Shown here: positions 26,719 through 34,438 of the stretch, piece after piece
How the letters are laid out: each line of letters starts with the position of its first letter
Numbering within the stretch: the first letter of the stretch is position 1
Assembly (NCBI RefSeq): GCF_003574085.1
Contig: NZ_QWKZ01000009.1
Coordinates: 1 to 43,700, forward strand
Direction: 5' to 3'
DNA length: 43,700 nucleotides
Source: Meiothermus luteus
GTDB taxonomy: Bacteria; Deinococcota; Deinococci; Deinococcales; Thermaceae
The notes under the pieces: model-generated
Databases searched by the model: none
What the model saw: only the letters and a program-made list of their open reading frames with translations
What the model was told of the DNA's origin: nothing
Program-made: the position numbers and the translations under genes

Positions 26719-27481
26719 GCTTCCTCCCAAGAAAAACAAGCGGCTGAGGCTCCTGGCGTCCTTTTGGGCCCGTTGGCAGCCGATGGGCCACCACCGCGCC
26801 CAGCACCCAGACTGCCGGGGCTTCCACCGCTAACTGCCCCGCTGCCACCTCAGCCAGGGTTGAGACGACGACCCGCTCGTGGGGGGTGGTGCTTTTCTCT
26901 ATGAAGGCCACGGGCTCCTTGGGGCCGCGGCCCAGCCTGATGAGGGCTTGGGCCAGCTCCACCCGCCGCTCCACTCCCATCAGGACCACCAGGGTTTCGG
27001 CCTGGGCCACCCGCTCCAGCGCGGGGGGGAGGCCGCCTGCGGCTTGGCCGCTTATCACCGCGAAGCTGTGGGCCACCCCCCGCAGGGTGAGGGGGATGCC
27101 GGCCAGGGTGGGCGCGGCCAGGGCCGAACTTATTCCCGGTACCACCTCCACCTCAATTTGGTGCTCGGCCAAAAAGGCCCACTCCTCCGCTCCGCGCCCG
27201 TACACCATAGGGTCGCCCCCCTTGAGCCGCACCACCCGCTGGCCGCTTTGGGCATGGGCCAGCAGGAGGCTTTGGATTTCCTCCTGCACCTGGGCTTGGG
27301 TTCCCCGGGTTTTGCCCACGTAGATGCGCTGGGCCGTGGGATTGACCAGCTCGAGTACGGCGGGGGAGACCAGCCGGTCGTAGAGCACCACCTGGGCTTC
27401 CTGCAAGACCCGGTAGGCCCGCAGGGTCAGTAGCTCAGGGTCGCCAGGGCCGGCCCCCACCAGGTAAACCTTTCCCCTCAC
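26684..27481 (-). CDS. cobA: Uroporphyrinogen-III C-methyltransferase
   Basis: A 265-residue SAM-dependent methyltransferase. VYLVGAGPGDPELLTLRA is the N-terminal motif, VVRLKGGDPMVYGRGAEE the second, then VVPGISSALAAPTLAGIPLT. It methylates uroporphyrinogen III twice to precorrin-2, the first step of siroheme synthesis (SumT). It is a stand-alone enzyme, not fused to the dehydrogenase as in CysG. The start overlaps the stop of the dehydrogenase gene by four bases. Confidence 0.93.
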   Translation of the reverse strand: MRGKVYLVGAGPGDPELLTLRAYRVLQEAQVVLYDRLVSPAVLELVNPTAQRIYVGKTRGTQAQVQEEIQSLLLAHAQSGQRVVRLKGGDPMVYGRGAEEWAFLAEHQIEVEVVPGISSALAAPTLAGIPLTLRGVAHSFAVISGQAAGGLPPALERVAQAETLVVLMGVERRVELAQALIRLGRGPKEPVAFIEKSTTPHERVVVSTLAEVAAGQLAVEAPAVWVLGAVVAHRLPTGPKGRQEPQPLVFLGRKHVGEAIQGRAD

Positions 27482-28161
27482 ACCGCCTCCAGGTGGGTTT
27501 CCGGGAAGGAGATAGAGGTGGGGTTTGGGGTTTCGGCGTAGAGGGCCTGCCAGAGGACCCCTCGAGCCCGCTCCACTTCTCCCAGCACCACTAGGTCCAA
27601 AGCCGCGCTGTCCACCATGCGGTACCAGGCCGCCTTACGGGCCTCAAAGTCGTGGGGGTAGGCCTGCTGAACCAGCGGGCGGAAGGAGCGCAGGAGCTCG
27701 AGGTAGATGGCGTAGGCTGGGCCATACTCGGCTGCCAACCGCTCTTTGATGCGCACCCCCAGGGCGGGGGCTGCTCCGCTGGTAGAAACAGCCAGGATGA
27801 GGTCCCCCTGGCGGTGTACCGCAGGCAGGATGAAGTCGCAGTAGGCGGGGTCGTCCACTGCGTTGAGCCAGACCCGTCGAGCTCGAGCGGCCTGGGCCAC
27901 TAGGGCGTTAATCCAGCGCCCCGCAGGATGGGCCACGCACAGCCAGACCCCTTCCAGGTCGCTTGGCAGGAACCCTCGGTGGTGCCAGACGATGGCTCCT
28001 TGTTCTACCAGGTCTTCCAGCTCGGGGTGGGAAAAGGGGGAGACCAGCACCACCTGGGCCCCCGCTTGCGCGAGGCGCCGCACCTTGGCTGCGGTTTCGG
28101 CCCCTCCCCCTACGAAGAGCACCCGCTTGCCCCGCAGGTCCAGCATCACCGGGAAGAACAT
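27478..28161 (-). CDS. Precorrin-2 dehydrogenase / sirohydrochlorin ferrochelatase-like (Met8/CysG-N)
   Basis: A 227-residue protein beginning MFFPVMLDLRGKRVLFVGGG, the Rossmann motif of the CysG N-terminal domain, and carrying AAKVRRLAQAGAQVVLVSP, LNAVDDPAYCDFILPA and ILAVSTSGAAPAL. It oxidises precorrin-2 to sirohydrochlorin with NAD and may also insert iron, since no separate SirB is in the operon. It is abutted to the permease gene upstream with no gap. Confidence 0.88.
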   Translation of the reverse strand: MFFPVMLDLRGKRVLFVGGGAETAAKVRRLAQAGAQVVLVSPFSHPELEDLVEQGAIVWHHRGFLPSDLEGVWLCVAHPAGRWINALVAQAARARRVWLNAVDDPAYCDFILPAVHRQGDLILAVSTSGAAPALGVRIKERLAAEYGPAYAIYLELLRSFRPLVQQAYPHDFEARKAAWYRMVDSAALDLVVLGEVERARGVLWQALYAETPNPTSISFPETHLEAV

Positions 28162-28899
28162 CTACCGTACCCCCTTGAGCACCAGGTGCGAGCCCACGAA
28201 GATGAGCCAGAACAAAAGGCCTACCCGGAAGGGCCGCTGGGCCACGTGCTGGGCCAGCAGAGCCCCGGTGAGGGAGCCCAGAAGCCCACCCAGGCCGAGC
28301 TTGAGGAGAAGAGTTGGGTCCACCTGGCCCAGCGCGGCGTGCAGGCCGCCACCCACCAGACCTAGCCCCAGGCCAAACCAGATGTCGGTGCCCACCACGG
28401 CTTTGGGGCCGAGGCGGGTGCCGCTGAGCAGGAGGAGGGTGCCCAACGCGCCCGCTCCGGCGGAAGAGAAGCCCATCTCCAGCCCGATAAAAGCCGCGCC
28501 CAGCACCAACCAGACTGGCCGCAGCACCTTGGGGCGGAAGTCCTTGCGGAAGGTCAGGTAAAGGTTGGCTAGGGCGCATAGGAGCACCGTGGCCCCAATG
28601 ACCACCAGGACCAGCTCGCGCTGGGACTTGAGCGCGCCCAGGGCCAGGCTGCCCACCGCGGCGGCCGGGATGCCCCCCAGCAGCAGGAGGCCTAGGGTAC
28701 GCCGGTCCACCTGGCCTTGCCGGAGGTAGACCAGCCCAGCCGGTATCTTGGCGAAGAAGGCGTAGAGCAGAGCGGTGCCCACCGCCACTTCCACCGGAAC
28801 ATCCAAAAAGAGGAGCAGCACGGGTGCGGTTAGAGTGCCCCCGCCTACCCCAGAGAGGCCGATGGCCACCGCAATAAGGAAGCCAATCAGGATTTCCAT
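28162..28899 (-). CDS. TauE/SafE-family membrane permease, probable sulfate or sulfite transporter
   Basis: A 245-residue protein with about seven or eight hydrophobic helices. It begins [20 protein letters not shown], the TauE/SafE start motif, and repeats the pattern near residue 130 ([20 protein letters not shown]). Family members export sulfite or move sulfur anions. As the only transporter in a sulfate assimilation run it may act like CysP or as a sulfite valve. Its start overlaps the sat stop by 13 bases. Confidence 0.8.
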   Translation of the reverse strand: MEILIGFLIAVAIGLSGVGGGTLTAPVLLLFLDVPVEVAVGTALLYAFFAKIPAGLVYLRQGQVDRRTLGLLLLGGIPAAAVGSLALGALKSQRELVLVVIGATVLLCALANLYLTFRKDFRPKVLRPVWLVLGAAFIGLEMGFSSAGAGALGTLLLLSGTRLGPKAVVGTDIWFGLGLGLVGGGLHAALGQVDPTLLLKLGLGGLLGSLTGALLAQHVAQRPFRVGLLFWLIFVGSHLVLKGVR

Positions 28900-30065
28900 C
28901 CCACCCCTCCTTGGGCTTGGTAGGCTTTGCGCAGCACCTCGGCCACCTCGGGGCGGGTGAACTCCAGCGGCAGGGCTTCCCCGGCCCGAAGCAGTTCCCG
29001 CACCCGGGTTCCTGAGAGCAGCAGATGATGCTCAGGGCCGTGGGGGCAGGTGCGGCGGCTCACGATGGTTCCACAGCTTCGGCAGTGGAAGGTGTGCTCA
29101 AACTTCAGGATTTCTATGCCAATCTCCCCAGGGGCGAACAGCTCAAAAATCTCCTGGGCCTCGTAGGGGCCGTAGTAGGAGCCCACTCCGGCATGGTCGC
29201 GCCCCACGATGAAGTGGGTGCAGCCGTAGTTCTTGCGGCTGATGGCGTGCAGAATGGCCTCGCGCGGCCCGGCATAGCGCATGGCCGCTGGGTAGACCCC
29301 CAGCAGCACCCGCTCCTTAGGATAGTAGCGCTCCAACAACACCTGGTATGCCTGCATCCGCACCGTGGCAGGCACATCGTCGCTTTTGGTCTGCCCCACC
29401 AGGGGGTTGAGAAACAGGCCATCCACCAGCTCGAGGGCGACTTTGTGCAGGTACTCGTGGGCCCGGTGGATGGGGTTGCGGGTCTGGAAGGCCACCACGG
29501 TCTTCCAGCCTTTTTGCGCGAAGAGGGCCCGGGTCTCCGCAGGGGTGTAGTGGTGCTCGGGGAAGTCCCCCCGGGAGAGGCGGAAGAGCCAGACGGGACC
29601 GGCTAGGTAAACCTCCCCTGAGGCCAGCAGGGCTGCTACCCCAGGGTGGGCTTGGTCGCAGGTGCGGTAGACCTTTTTCGCTTCGGCTTCTTTGTCCGGG
29701 CGGTACTGCTCCTCTACCTCCAGAAGCCCCACCGTTTCACCCCGGTAGACCAGGCGTGCCCTCCGCAGGCCGCGGGCGGTCTTTGGGTCCACCCCCAGGG
29801 TGATGGGGATGCTCCAGGGCAGACCGTTGGCCAGGCGCAGGTACTCCAGGACGCTTTGGTAGTCGGCCTGGCCCATGAACCCTTCCAGAGGGGAGTAGAC
29901 CCCGGTGGCGATGAGCTCGAGGTCGGCGTAGCTTCGCTCCGAAAGCTGCACTGCGGGTAGGTGGGCGTAAGCTTCTGGCTCCTCCTCGAGCAGCCGGTTG
30001 ACCAGCCGCCCCCCATGGGGTGGGGGCAGGGTGGGTTTGCTTACAATATTTGTAATCTTTTCCAT
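28887..30065 (-). CDS. sat: Sulfate adenylyltransferase (ATP sulfurylase)
   Basis: A 392-residue monomer-type ATP sulfurylase. Active-site motifs are [13 protein letters not shown] (QxRNPxHxxH), [20 protein letters not shown] and [17 protein letters not shown]. The C-terminal [19 protein letters not shown] is the zinc-binding insert known from the Thermus enzyme. It makes APS from sulfate and ATP. The ATG at 30065 follows GGGAGGT by nine bases; the M at 30083 has no ribosome site. A 42-base gap separates it from cysH. Confidence 0.94.
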   Translation of the reverse strand: MEKITNIVSKPTLPPPHGGRLVNRLLEEEPEAYAHLPAVQLSERSYADLELIATGVYSPLEGFMGQADYQSVLEYLRLANGLPWSIPITLGVDPKTARGLRRARLVYRGETVGLLEVEEQYRPDKEAEAKKVYRTCDQAHPGVAALLASGEVYLAGPVWLFRLSRGDFPEHHYTPAETRALFAQKGWKTVVAFQTRNPIHRAHEYLHKVALELVDGLFLNPLVGQTKSDDVPATVRMQAYQVLLERYYPKERVLLGVYPAAMRYAGPREAILHAISRKNYGCTHFIVGRDHAGVGSYYGPYEAQEIFELFAPGEIGIEILKFEHTFHCRSCGTIVSRRTCPHGPEHHLLLSGTRVRELLRAGEALPLEFTRPEVAEVLRKAYQAQGGVGWKS

Positions 30066-30107
30066 GGCAAAAAGACCTCCCATAAGGCCCTTGGGCTAAG
30101 CCCGTCC

Positions 30108-30770
30108 CTAAAGCGCTTCTTTCCCTACCCAAAGCCCGCACTCGGTCTTGCCCCGTCCAGCCCAGCGGCCGGCTCGAGCCGGCTCCCCAGGCCGCACCGC
30201 GCGGGTGCAGGGCCAACAGCCGATGCTCAAGAACCCAGCCCAGTAAAGGGGGTTGACGGGCAGCTCGTGGGCTTTGGCGTAGGCCTCCAGCCGCTCACGC
30301 GTCCAGTAGGCCAGCGGATTGATGCGTACCCGCTCGCCCGGCTCCACAAAGCCAAGGTGGGCCCGGGTGGAGGCTTGGTCGCGGCTGCGGGCGTTGAGCA
30401 GCGCCCGGGGCTTCTTCCGTTCCAGGTAGGCCCTAAGCGGGGCTACTTTGCGCGCGGCGCAGCAAGCGTCGGGGTCGGTGCGGTAGCGCTCCTGGCCCCA
30501 TGGCTCAGGCTCTAGGCCGGCGGTTAGGGTCACGAATTGGAGGTCCGGATAGCGCTCGGCCAGCCGGTCGCGGGTTTGCAGGGTTTCCGGGAAGTGGTAG
30601 CCGGTGTCCACAAAAACCACCTCCCCTCGGTAGCCAGCTTTGTAGGCCAGGTCTATCAGCACCGTTCCGTTTAGGTTGAAGGCGCTGGGTAGGATGAGGT
30701 CAGGGTAGGTCTCTAGGGCCCAGCCGATGACCTCCAACGGGTCGGTTTCCTCGGTCCAAGCGGGGTTCAT
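30108..30770 (-). CDS. cysH: APS/PAPS reductase
   Basis: A 220-residue reductase. The four cysteines of the 4Fe-4S cluster of APS reductases are present (Cys103/Cys104 in DACCAARK, Cys185/Cys188 in GCWPCTR), plus the catalytic Cys211 in TECGLW. The last motif is usually ECGLH; here the histidine is tryptophan, and the usual TGxRRDQ loop reads [10 protein letters not shown]. The fold otherwise matches, including [13 protein letters not shown]. It reduces APS to sulfite with thioredoxin. Its start overlaps the cysC stop by four bases. Confidence 0.9.
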   Translation of the reverse strand: MNPAWTEETDPLEVIGWALETYPDLILPSAFNLNGTVLIDLAYKAGYRGEVVFVDTGYHFPETLQTRDRLAERYPDLQFVTLTAGLEPEPWGQERYRTDPDACCAARKVAPLRAYLERKKPRALLNARSRDQASTRAHLGFVEPGERVRINPLAYWTRERLEAYAKAHELPVNPLYWAGFLSIGCWPCTRAVRPGEPARAGRWAGRGKTECGLWVGKEAL

Positions 30771-31315
30771 GCGGGCACCTCCAGTCGGATGCCAAAAGGC
30801 TCTAGCGCCTCTTCCAGGCGCTTTAGGCATTCGGGTAGGGTTTCTTGGTCGGTGCGGAGGTGCAGGTCGGGGTGGAGGGGGGGCTCATAGGGGTCGCTGA
30901 CCCCTGTGAACTGGGGAATCTCGCCCCGCAGGGCCCGGGCATAGAGGCCCTTTACGTCCCTTCGGGCCACCACCTCCAGGGGAGCGTCTACGAAGACCTC
31001 GAGCTTCCGCGGAGCCTGGGCCAGCACCTCCTCGCGGGTGGCCCGGTAAGGGCTGATAGCGCTTACCAGCACGATTACCCCGTGCTTGGCCAGTAGGTTG
31101 GCCACATAGCCGATGCGCCGTACGTTGGTGTCGCGGTCTTCCCGGCTAAAGCCCAGGCCCTTGGAGAGGTGTTCCCGTACCGCGTCCCCGTCCAGAAGCT
31201 CGGTGGCGTAGCCAGCCGCCTCGAGCCGGGCTTGCAGGGCCTGGGCCAGGGTGGTTTTCCCCGCTCCCGAGAGGCCGGTGAACCAGACCACCAACCCTTG
31301 AGGCTTCAGCCCCAT
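30767..31315 (-). CDS. cysC: Adenylylsulfate kinase
   Basis: A 182-residue kinase. Walker A is GLSGAGKTT (14-22), with [40 protein letters not shown] and [11 protein letters not shown] typical of CysC. It phosphorylates APS to PAPS; having it with a cluster-type APS reductase suggests that PAPS is used for other sulfation or as an APS buffer. I chose ATG 31315 over ATG 31321 because GGGGGA is suitably spaced for the former. Translation is probably coupled to the short ORF at 31306-31362. It is the first structural gene of the sulfate operon. Confidence 0.92.
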   Translation of the reverse strand: MGLKPQGLVVWFTGLSGAGKTTLAQALQARLEAAGYATELLDGDAVREHLSKGLGFSREDRDTNVRRIGYVANLLAKHGVIVLVSAISPYRATREEVLAQAPRKLEVFVDAPLEVVARRDVKGLYARALRGEIPQFTGVSDPYEPPLHPDLHLRTDQETLPECLKRLEEALEPFGIRLEVPA

Positions 31316-31362
31316 CTCCATCCCCCTTTGACTTTTGGAAAGGCCAGGCTCGTGCGTTGCAT
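31306..31362 (-). CDS. 18-codon upstream ORF (leader peptide) overlapping cysC
   Basis: A perfect AAGGGAGG (31369-31376) lies six bases before an ATG that opens an 18-residue frame, [18 protein letters not shown], ending in TGA 7 to 10 bases inside cysC in another frame. The strongest ribosome site of the leader therefore serves this ORF, not cysC, so cysC is probably translated by coupling or re-initiation. No run of Cys or Met codons is present, so classic amino-acid attenuation is not evident; the WRW near the end could stall ribosomes. It may be an accidental ORF. Confidence 0.45.
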   Translation of the reverse strand: MQRTSLAFPKVKGGWRWG

Positions 31363-31385
31363 CGGTGTCCTCCCTTGTCTTTGGC

Positions 31386-31485
31386 CGCTTTAGAACCCAG
31401 GTCGCACCTGGCACCAAGCCCGGCGGGCTCAGGGAGCCCCCAGGTGGGTTGCCGCGGCGTCTGTTCCCTCGGCTGTTCTAGGTAA
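31386..31485 (-). ncRNA. Structured 5' leader of the sulfate operon; candidate SAM-clan riboswitch or attenuator
   Basis: On the minus strand the leader shows, in order, TAGAAC (31475-31480), GCCG closing a loop with GAGGGA (31465-31470), GGCAACC (31447-31453), a perfect hairpin GGGCTC/GAGCCC (31425-31439), TGGTGCCA (31409-31416), a perfect hairpin CCAGGT-GCG-ACCTGG (31397-31411) and GTTCTA (31391-31396), which pairs with the first TAGAAC. This is the P1-P2-P3-P4 order of a SAM-I four-way junction, and GAGGGA, GCAACC and GGTGC are its conserved blocks, but P2 is much shorter than consensus. CCAGGTG can also pair with CACCTGG at 31440-31446, giving an alternative fold. The structure is seen; the ligand is inferred. 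Confidence 0.4.
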
Positions 31486-31567
31486 GTGGGGCCTTACCCC
31501 CTCTGGGCCCTGGGCCCAGATGGCAGGTAGGTTAGCATAGATGACAAGTTTTGTAAACTAATCCCCT

Positions 31568-31597
31568 TTGACCATCCCGGCTCCGCCGTGGTATTTT
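31568..31597 (+). promoter_or_regulatory. Probable promoter of the tRNA-Pro/tRNA-Gly pair
   Basis: TTGACC (31568-31573) and TATTTT (31592-31597) are 18 bases apart on the plus strand, 21 bases before tRNA-Pro. The -10 box is imperfect. The two tRNA genes are only 12 bases apart and would be co-transcribed. Confidence 0.4.
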
Positions 31598-31618
31598 TGA
31601 ACCTGCGCTGCGCGGCGT

Positions 31619-31695
31619 CGGGGAGTAGCGCAGTCTGGTAGCGCATCTGCTTTGGGAGCAGAGGGTCGCTGGTTCGAATCCAGTCTCCCCGACCA
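31619..31695 (+). tRNA. tRNA-Pro (anticodon UGG)
   Basis: A 77-base cloverleaf: the acceptor CGGGGAG pairs with CTCCCCG, the anticodon stem TCTGC/GCAGA closes the loop TTTGGGA with anticodon TGG, the T loop is GGTTCGAATCC, and A plus an encoded CCA end the gene. Confidence 0.95.
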
Positions 31696-31707
31696 AACCG
31701 CACCCGT

Positions 31708-31783
31708 GCGGGAGTAGCTCAGTTGGCAGAGCGTCAGCCTTCCAAGCTGAATGTCGCGGGTTCGAATCCCGTCTCCCGCTCCA
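31708..31783 (+). tRNA. tRNA-Gly (anticodon UCC), left copy; left attachment site of the element
   Basis: A 76-base cloverleaf: acceptor GCGGGAG/CTCCCGC, anticodon stem TCAGC/GCTGA with loop CTTCCAA (anticodon TCC), T loop GGTTCGAATCC and an encoded CCA. It is identical over all 76 bases, plus one upstream base, to the gene at 38651-38726. Being 12 bases after tRNA-Pro, this copy is probably the original host gene; integration duplicated it. Confidence 0.95.
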
Positions 31784-31875
31784 ACCGCGTCCAGCACGCA
31801 ATAACCCGCACTTTTGACTTGGTACAAAACTTGCATTTTTATTATCCCCTACTAAGCGTCAACGGCAGAGGCAGT
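31784..31875. other. Left end of the element, non-coding
   Basis: A short A+T-rich stretch after the left tRNA-Gly. It holds GCGTCCAG at 31787-31794, which recurs at 38638-38645 just before the right tRNA-Gly, and AACCCGCA near 31804, inverted as TGCGGGTT near 38627. These could be integrase arm sites. No gene is seen. Confidence 0.3.
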
Positions 31876-32121
31876 CTACCCCGCCCTGACCGCCGTTTGC
31901 AACCCGACCGGCGGCCCCTTATTGGCCGAGGCTCTCGGTGGCCCGCCGCACCGTCTCTCGGCTACGGTTTCCACGAGCCTGATGTCGGCCTCTAGCGGAC
32001 AGTTGGCCAGGGCCAAGACCGCCAAGGCGCAACCGGCTGCCTTGAAGGGAACCTGGTAGGCGTGGTCGTTGTAGATGCCGCCATGGGCTGGGCCTACCAG
32101 CTTCAGGCTTTCCAGAAGCAC
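31876..32121 (-). pseudogene. Fragment related to the element gene at 36566-37129
   Basis: An 81-residue frame. The part KLVGPAHGGIYNDHAYQVPF followed by KAAGCALAV aligns with QMVHGADETDGIYEDPAYRV followed by PFKAGNWVAV of the unknown gene at the other end of the element. The similarity stops after about 30 residues; the rest of this frame resembles nothing I know, and a stop lies ten codons upstream of the GTG start. I take it as a decayed or truncated second copy, in inverted orientation relative to the intact one. A short functional protein is less likely. Confidence 0.5.
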
Positions 32122-32187
32122 AGTTGGACTGACCTGTTGCTCCTTTTGTTAGCGCGAATAAGCGGTAATCGGCCTGCTGCGTAAGGG

Positions 32188-32304
32188 GGTGCGGCAGAAG
32201 GAAAAGAACGTGTGCGGAAAGCGCCGCACCCGCCCGAGCGTTTGCGCAGGCCGAGTGGCCCCGCCTTGCCGCACCACGTGACGCACGCTGATTGAGTGCG
32301 TCAC
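32188..32304. repeat. Nested palindromes in the non-coding stretch 32122-32316
   Basis: Three perfect dyads lie in 117 bp: GGTGCGGCA (32188-32196) with TGCCGCACC (32267-32275); inside it GTGCGG-AAAGCG-CCGCAC (32212-32229); and GTGACGCAC-N9-GTGCGTCAC (32278-32304). The last begins 12 bases after the stop of the ORF at 32317-32901 but has no U tract, so it is not a plain terminator. Origin, transfer or regulator-binding functions are possible. No gene is visible in 32122-32316. Confidence 0.6.
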
Positions 32305-32316
32305 GCGGTATTTCCT

Positions 32317-32901
32317 TTATTCGGGGGTCGCCCCTTTCAGGAAGCGGGCGGCCTCTTCGAGGGAGGCGAATACGCGGGTAGGGCCGTTGTACTCCTTCAG
32401 GCTTACGGTGCCCTCGAAGGGCGGTAGAAACTTCAGCAAGTACCACCTACCAGCAATCTTGAAGCGGTATAGGCAGCCACAGCCCTTGGGGTCTATCACC
32501 CGCACCCGTGAGCCCTTCGGTGGGAGCTCGGGCACAGAGTGCCAGTGGGTGGGGCACCCCGAAGGGTCGGGGTCACGGGTAGGGGTAGTGGAGTTTTGAG
32601 TTTTCGCGGAAGGGTCTGCTAAAGTTGCTAAACTTGCTAAACCGGTTGGGTTATCCTCGTTCAGGACGCAAGTTTCAGCTTTAGCAGGTTCTGCTAAAGC
32701 GCTGCTAAAGTCTGCTAAAGTTGCTAAACCCCCAGGGGCCGGGTTCTCATCTTTAGCAGGTTTAGCAGGGTTTAGCAACGGATTAGCGGGGTCTGCTAAA
32801 GGGGTGGAATCCTGTCCTGGAGGGCAAAAGTCTTTGCCGTTTAGCAGATTAGCAACTTTAGCAGGGGGTAACTCGGAAAACTCAAACTTGGGGAAGGGCA
32901 T
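32317..32901 (-). CDS. Element protein of unknown function with a motif-array linker
   Basis: About 194 residues from the ATG at 32901, preceded by GGGAGGT. The start overlaps the end of the DUF3987 gene by 20 bases. Residues 1-17 are conserved with the right-hand copy; residues about 15-105 are an Ala/Leu/Pro-rich, probably disordered linker encoded by the GCTAA/TTAGC array; residues from about 125 (RVRVIDPKGCGCLYRFKIAG, RWYLLKFLPPFEGTVSLKEY, FASLEEAARFL) look like a small folded beta domain. I do not recognise the function. It could be a real protein whose linker hosts DNA sites. The longer frame from 33039 lies within DUF3987 and is not used. Confidence 0.55.
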   Translation of the reverse strand: MPFPKFEFSELPPAKVANLLNGKDFCPPGQDSTPLADPANPLLNPAKPAKDENPAPGGLATLADFSSALAEPAKAETCVLNEDNPTGLASLATLADPSAKTQNSTTPTRDPDPSGCPTHWHSVPELPPKGSRVRVIDPKGCGCLYRFKIAGRWYLLKFLPPFEGTVSLKEYNGPTRVFASLEEAARFLKGATPE

Positions 32902-32933
32902 GGGGGGACACCTCCCAAACTTCAGAGCGTTTG
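32572..32933 (-). repeat. Left arm of the 362-bp inverted repeat
   Basis: The reverse complement of this stretch matches 37222-37583 without gaps. I count five mismatches, all within the first 80 bp or so at the DUF3987 end; the remaining 280 bp or so appear identical. The arm covers the last 17 codons of DUF3987 and the first part of the following ORF. Confidence 0.93.
32616..32863. repeat. GCTAA/TTAGC motif array, left copy
   Basis: About 16 copies of TTTAGCA/TGCTAAA or close variants occur in 248 bp, in both orientations, including the perfect dyad GCTTTAGCAG-GTT-CTGCTAAAGC at 32678-32700. It is the mirror of the array at 37292-37539. Confidence 0.9.
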
Positions 32934-34417
32934 GCGCCCTCGACCTCGAACCCTGTTCGGGGGGCGATGTAGTGGTGGGCCTCAAGAATCCGTAGAACCT
33001 CCCTGGCCTTGGCCGCGCTACGCACCCCAGCGGGGCCAAACTGGTACACCTCCGCCAAATGGAATACCCGGCGGCCCTTGGCTTTGCAATGCTCCACCAC
33101 CCAGGCCAGCACCTCGCCGGCGAGAAGGAGCTCTCGGGGGATGCGGTATCCGCCTACCAACCGCAAAGCCTCGGCCCCGTAGAACTGGGCCAGGACGATA
33201 CCCCGCTCGACGGCCTCTCGGTTTAGCTGAGGAGCCTCGGGGTTGCTGAAGAGGGCCAGCACCCCGGCCAGCCGCAGGGCGTGCTCAGGGAGCTTTGAAG
33301 CCAAGGCGCGGATGGGGGCCAGGTCTCCGGGGATGTTCCTCTCGACATGGTCATGAAAAGCTGTCCAGAGACGCTTCGCCTCGGAGTGCAGGGGCAGCGG
33401 TCGGAGCTCTAGGCCCCGCTTCTTGCTCTCCGGGTCATCCAGCACCCGGCGCTTGAGGGCCTCCAGGATGTTGGCCAACCGGGCGGCATACGCCTGATAG
33501 GCCGGGGTCTCGGCGATGTCCTCGGCAACGTAATACCGGCCCCCAGCGGTGCTCAAAGGGGCGGCGGTGAGCATCCGGGCCAGGATGCCCTGCCCCTGGG
33601 CCAGCGGGTCACTTAGAAGGGTGCGGGCCACCTCAGGCTGGGCCATTAGGTGCAGAGCGAGCCTGCGGTTGAAGAGGAGGGTGGCCCCATCCCCCGCCCT
33701 TACGCGGTCAATGGGGCGGCCATCCCAGAGTTCCGACAACCCTGCAATCGTGCGGAGGCGGTGGTCTCGGGCCATCGCATAACCGCCCAGGAACGAGCCC
33801 CCCTCGGAGGAGAAGAGGCCCACAGCAGGCCAACCCACAGCCAGCAGCTTGACGAGCCCTTCGAGTGTGGGCTCACCCGTGAGCATGATGCCGCTCCAGG
33901 GCTCGGGCGGCGGGGGGCCGAGCTCCTCAAGGGCGGCGTCTTTTTCAGCCCTGCCCTTGCGCTTGTCTGCGAGAAGGCGTTTGCGCTCGGCTTCCCACAC
34001 GGCCATCTGGCCCTGCCAGCGGGTGTACTCCTCTTGCTGGGCCAGGTGCAGGGCTTTCTGGCGTTCGCGAATGGGAGCAGTAGCGACCTCGTCCACCGCG
34101 CTTTTGCGTTCGCCTGATTCGGCGATGGTGAGCAGGTAGAGGTTCAGCGGATAGGTGCGCCCATCAAGGACAACGTTAGCCAGCCCTTGGGTCGCCATGG
34201 ACGCGGCGGCCAGGAAGGAAGCTCCCACCAGCGCATTAGGGGCTTGCACCACGCGCAGGGTCTCACGGGCGACGGCTTCGAGGGGGCCGAGGGCCCCCAA
34301 GGGGAAGAGCTCGGGAGCCTCGGGGTCGCGGTATAGGGGTAGTGGCTCCGGCCAGAGGGCCTCGATTGTGGCTTCAGGGGCTTCTAACAGGTCTGTGAAG
34401 GGGTTATAATCCAGCAT
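32882..34417 (-). CDS. DUF3987 family protein (primase-associated, helicase-like)
   Basis: A 511-residue protein of the DUF3987 type, common in plasmids and prophages next to primases. A P-loop-like IAESGERKSA is at residues 98-107, followed by a charged helical stretch (about 115-165), then EPTLEGLVKLLAVGWPAVGL, SSEGGSFLGGYAM and FNRRLALHLMAQPEVA. A role in unwinding or loading at the element origin is inferred from family and context. The ATG at 34417 follows AAGGAGCG. It lies 21 bases after the primase gene and overlaps the next ORF; its last 17 codons are inside the inverted repeat. Confidence 0.82.
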   Translation of the reverse strand: MLDYNPFTDLLEAPEATIEALWPEPLPLYRDPEAPELFPLGALGPLEAVARETLRVVQAPNALVGASFLAAASMATQGLANVVLDGRTYPLNLYLLTIAESGERKSAVDEVATAPIRERQKALHLAQQEEYTRWQGQMAVWEAERKRLLADKRKGRAEKDAALEELGPPPPEPWSGIMLTGEPTLEGLVKLLAVGWPAVGLFSSEGGSFLGGYAMARDHRLRTIAGLSELWDGRPIDRVRAGDGATLLFNRRLALHLMAQPEVARTLLSDPLAQGQGILARMLTAAPLSTAGGRYYVAEDIAETPAYQAYAARLANILEALKRRVLDDPESKKRGLELRPLPLHSEAKRLWTAFHDHVERNIPGDLAPIRALASKLPEHALRLAGVLALFSNPEAPQLNREAVERGIVLAQFYGAEALRLVGGYRIPRELLLAGEVLAWVVEHCKAKGRRVFHLAEVYQFGPAGVRSAAKAREVLRILEAHHYIAPRTGFEVEGAKRSEVWEVSPHALPQV

Positions 34418-34438
34418 AGATTCGCTCCTTGCCCCGCC

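Noticed and set aside
31501-31560. A sigma-70 promoter for the sulfate operon in the A+T-rich stretch
   Set aside because: TTTACA, TTGTCA and TATGCT are present on the minus strand, but no pair has acceptable spacing, so I do not annotate a promoter.
31494-31836. Three overlapping minus-strand ORFs of 69-92 codons with GDWIRTSDPLLPKQMR-like and GETGFEPATLCSQS-like sequences
   Set aside because: These are antisense translations of the tRNA-Pro and tRNA-Gly genes, a well-known source of false proteins. The tRNA cloverleafs are complete.
32278-32304. Terminator of the array ORF
   Set aside because: The dyad is perfect but has a nine-base loop and no U tract on either strand directly after it.
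32902-33039. Longer start for the array ORF, extending it to 240 codons
   Set aside because: The extension lies wholly inside the DUF3987 coding region in another frame and has no ribosome site, whereas the ATG at 32901 has GGGAGGT and is shared with the right-hand copy.
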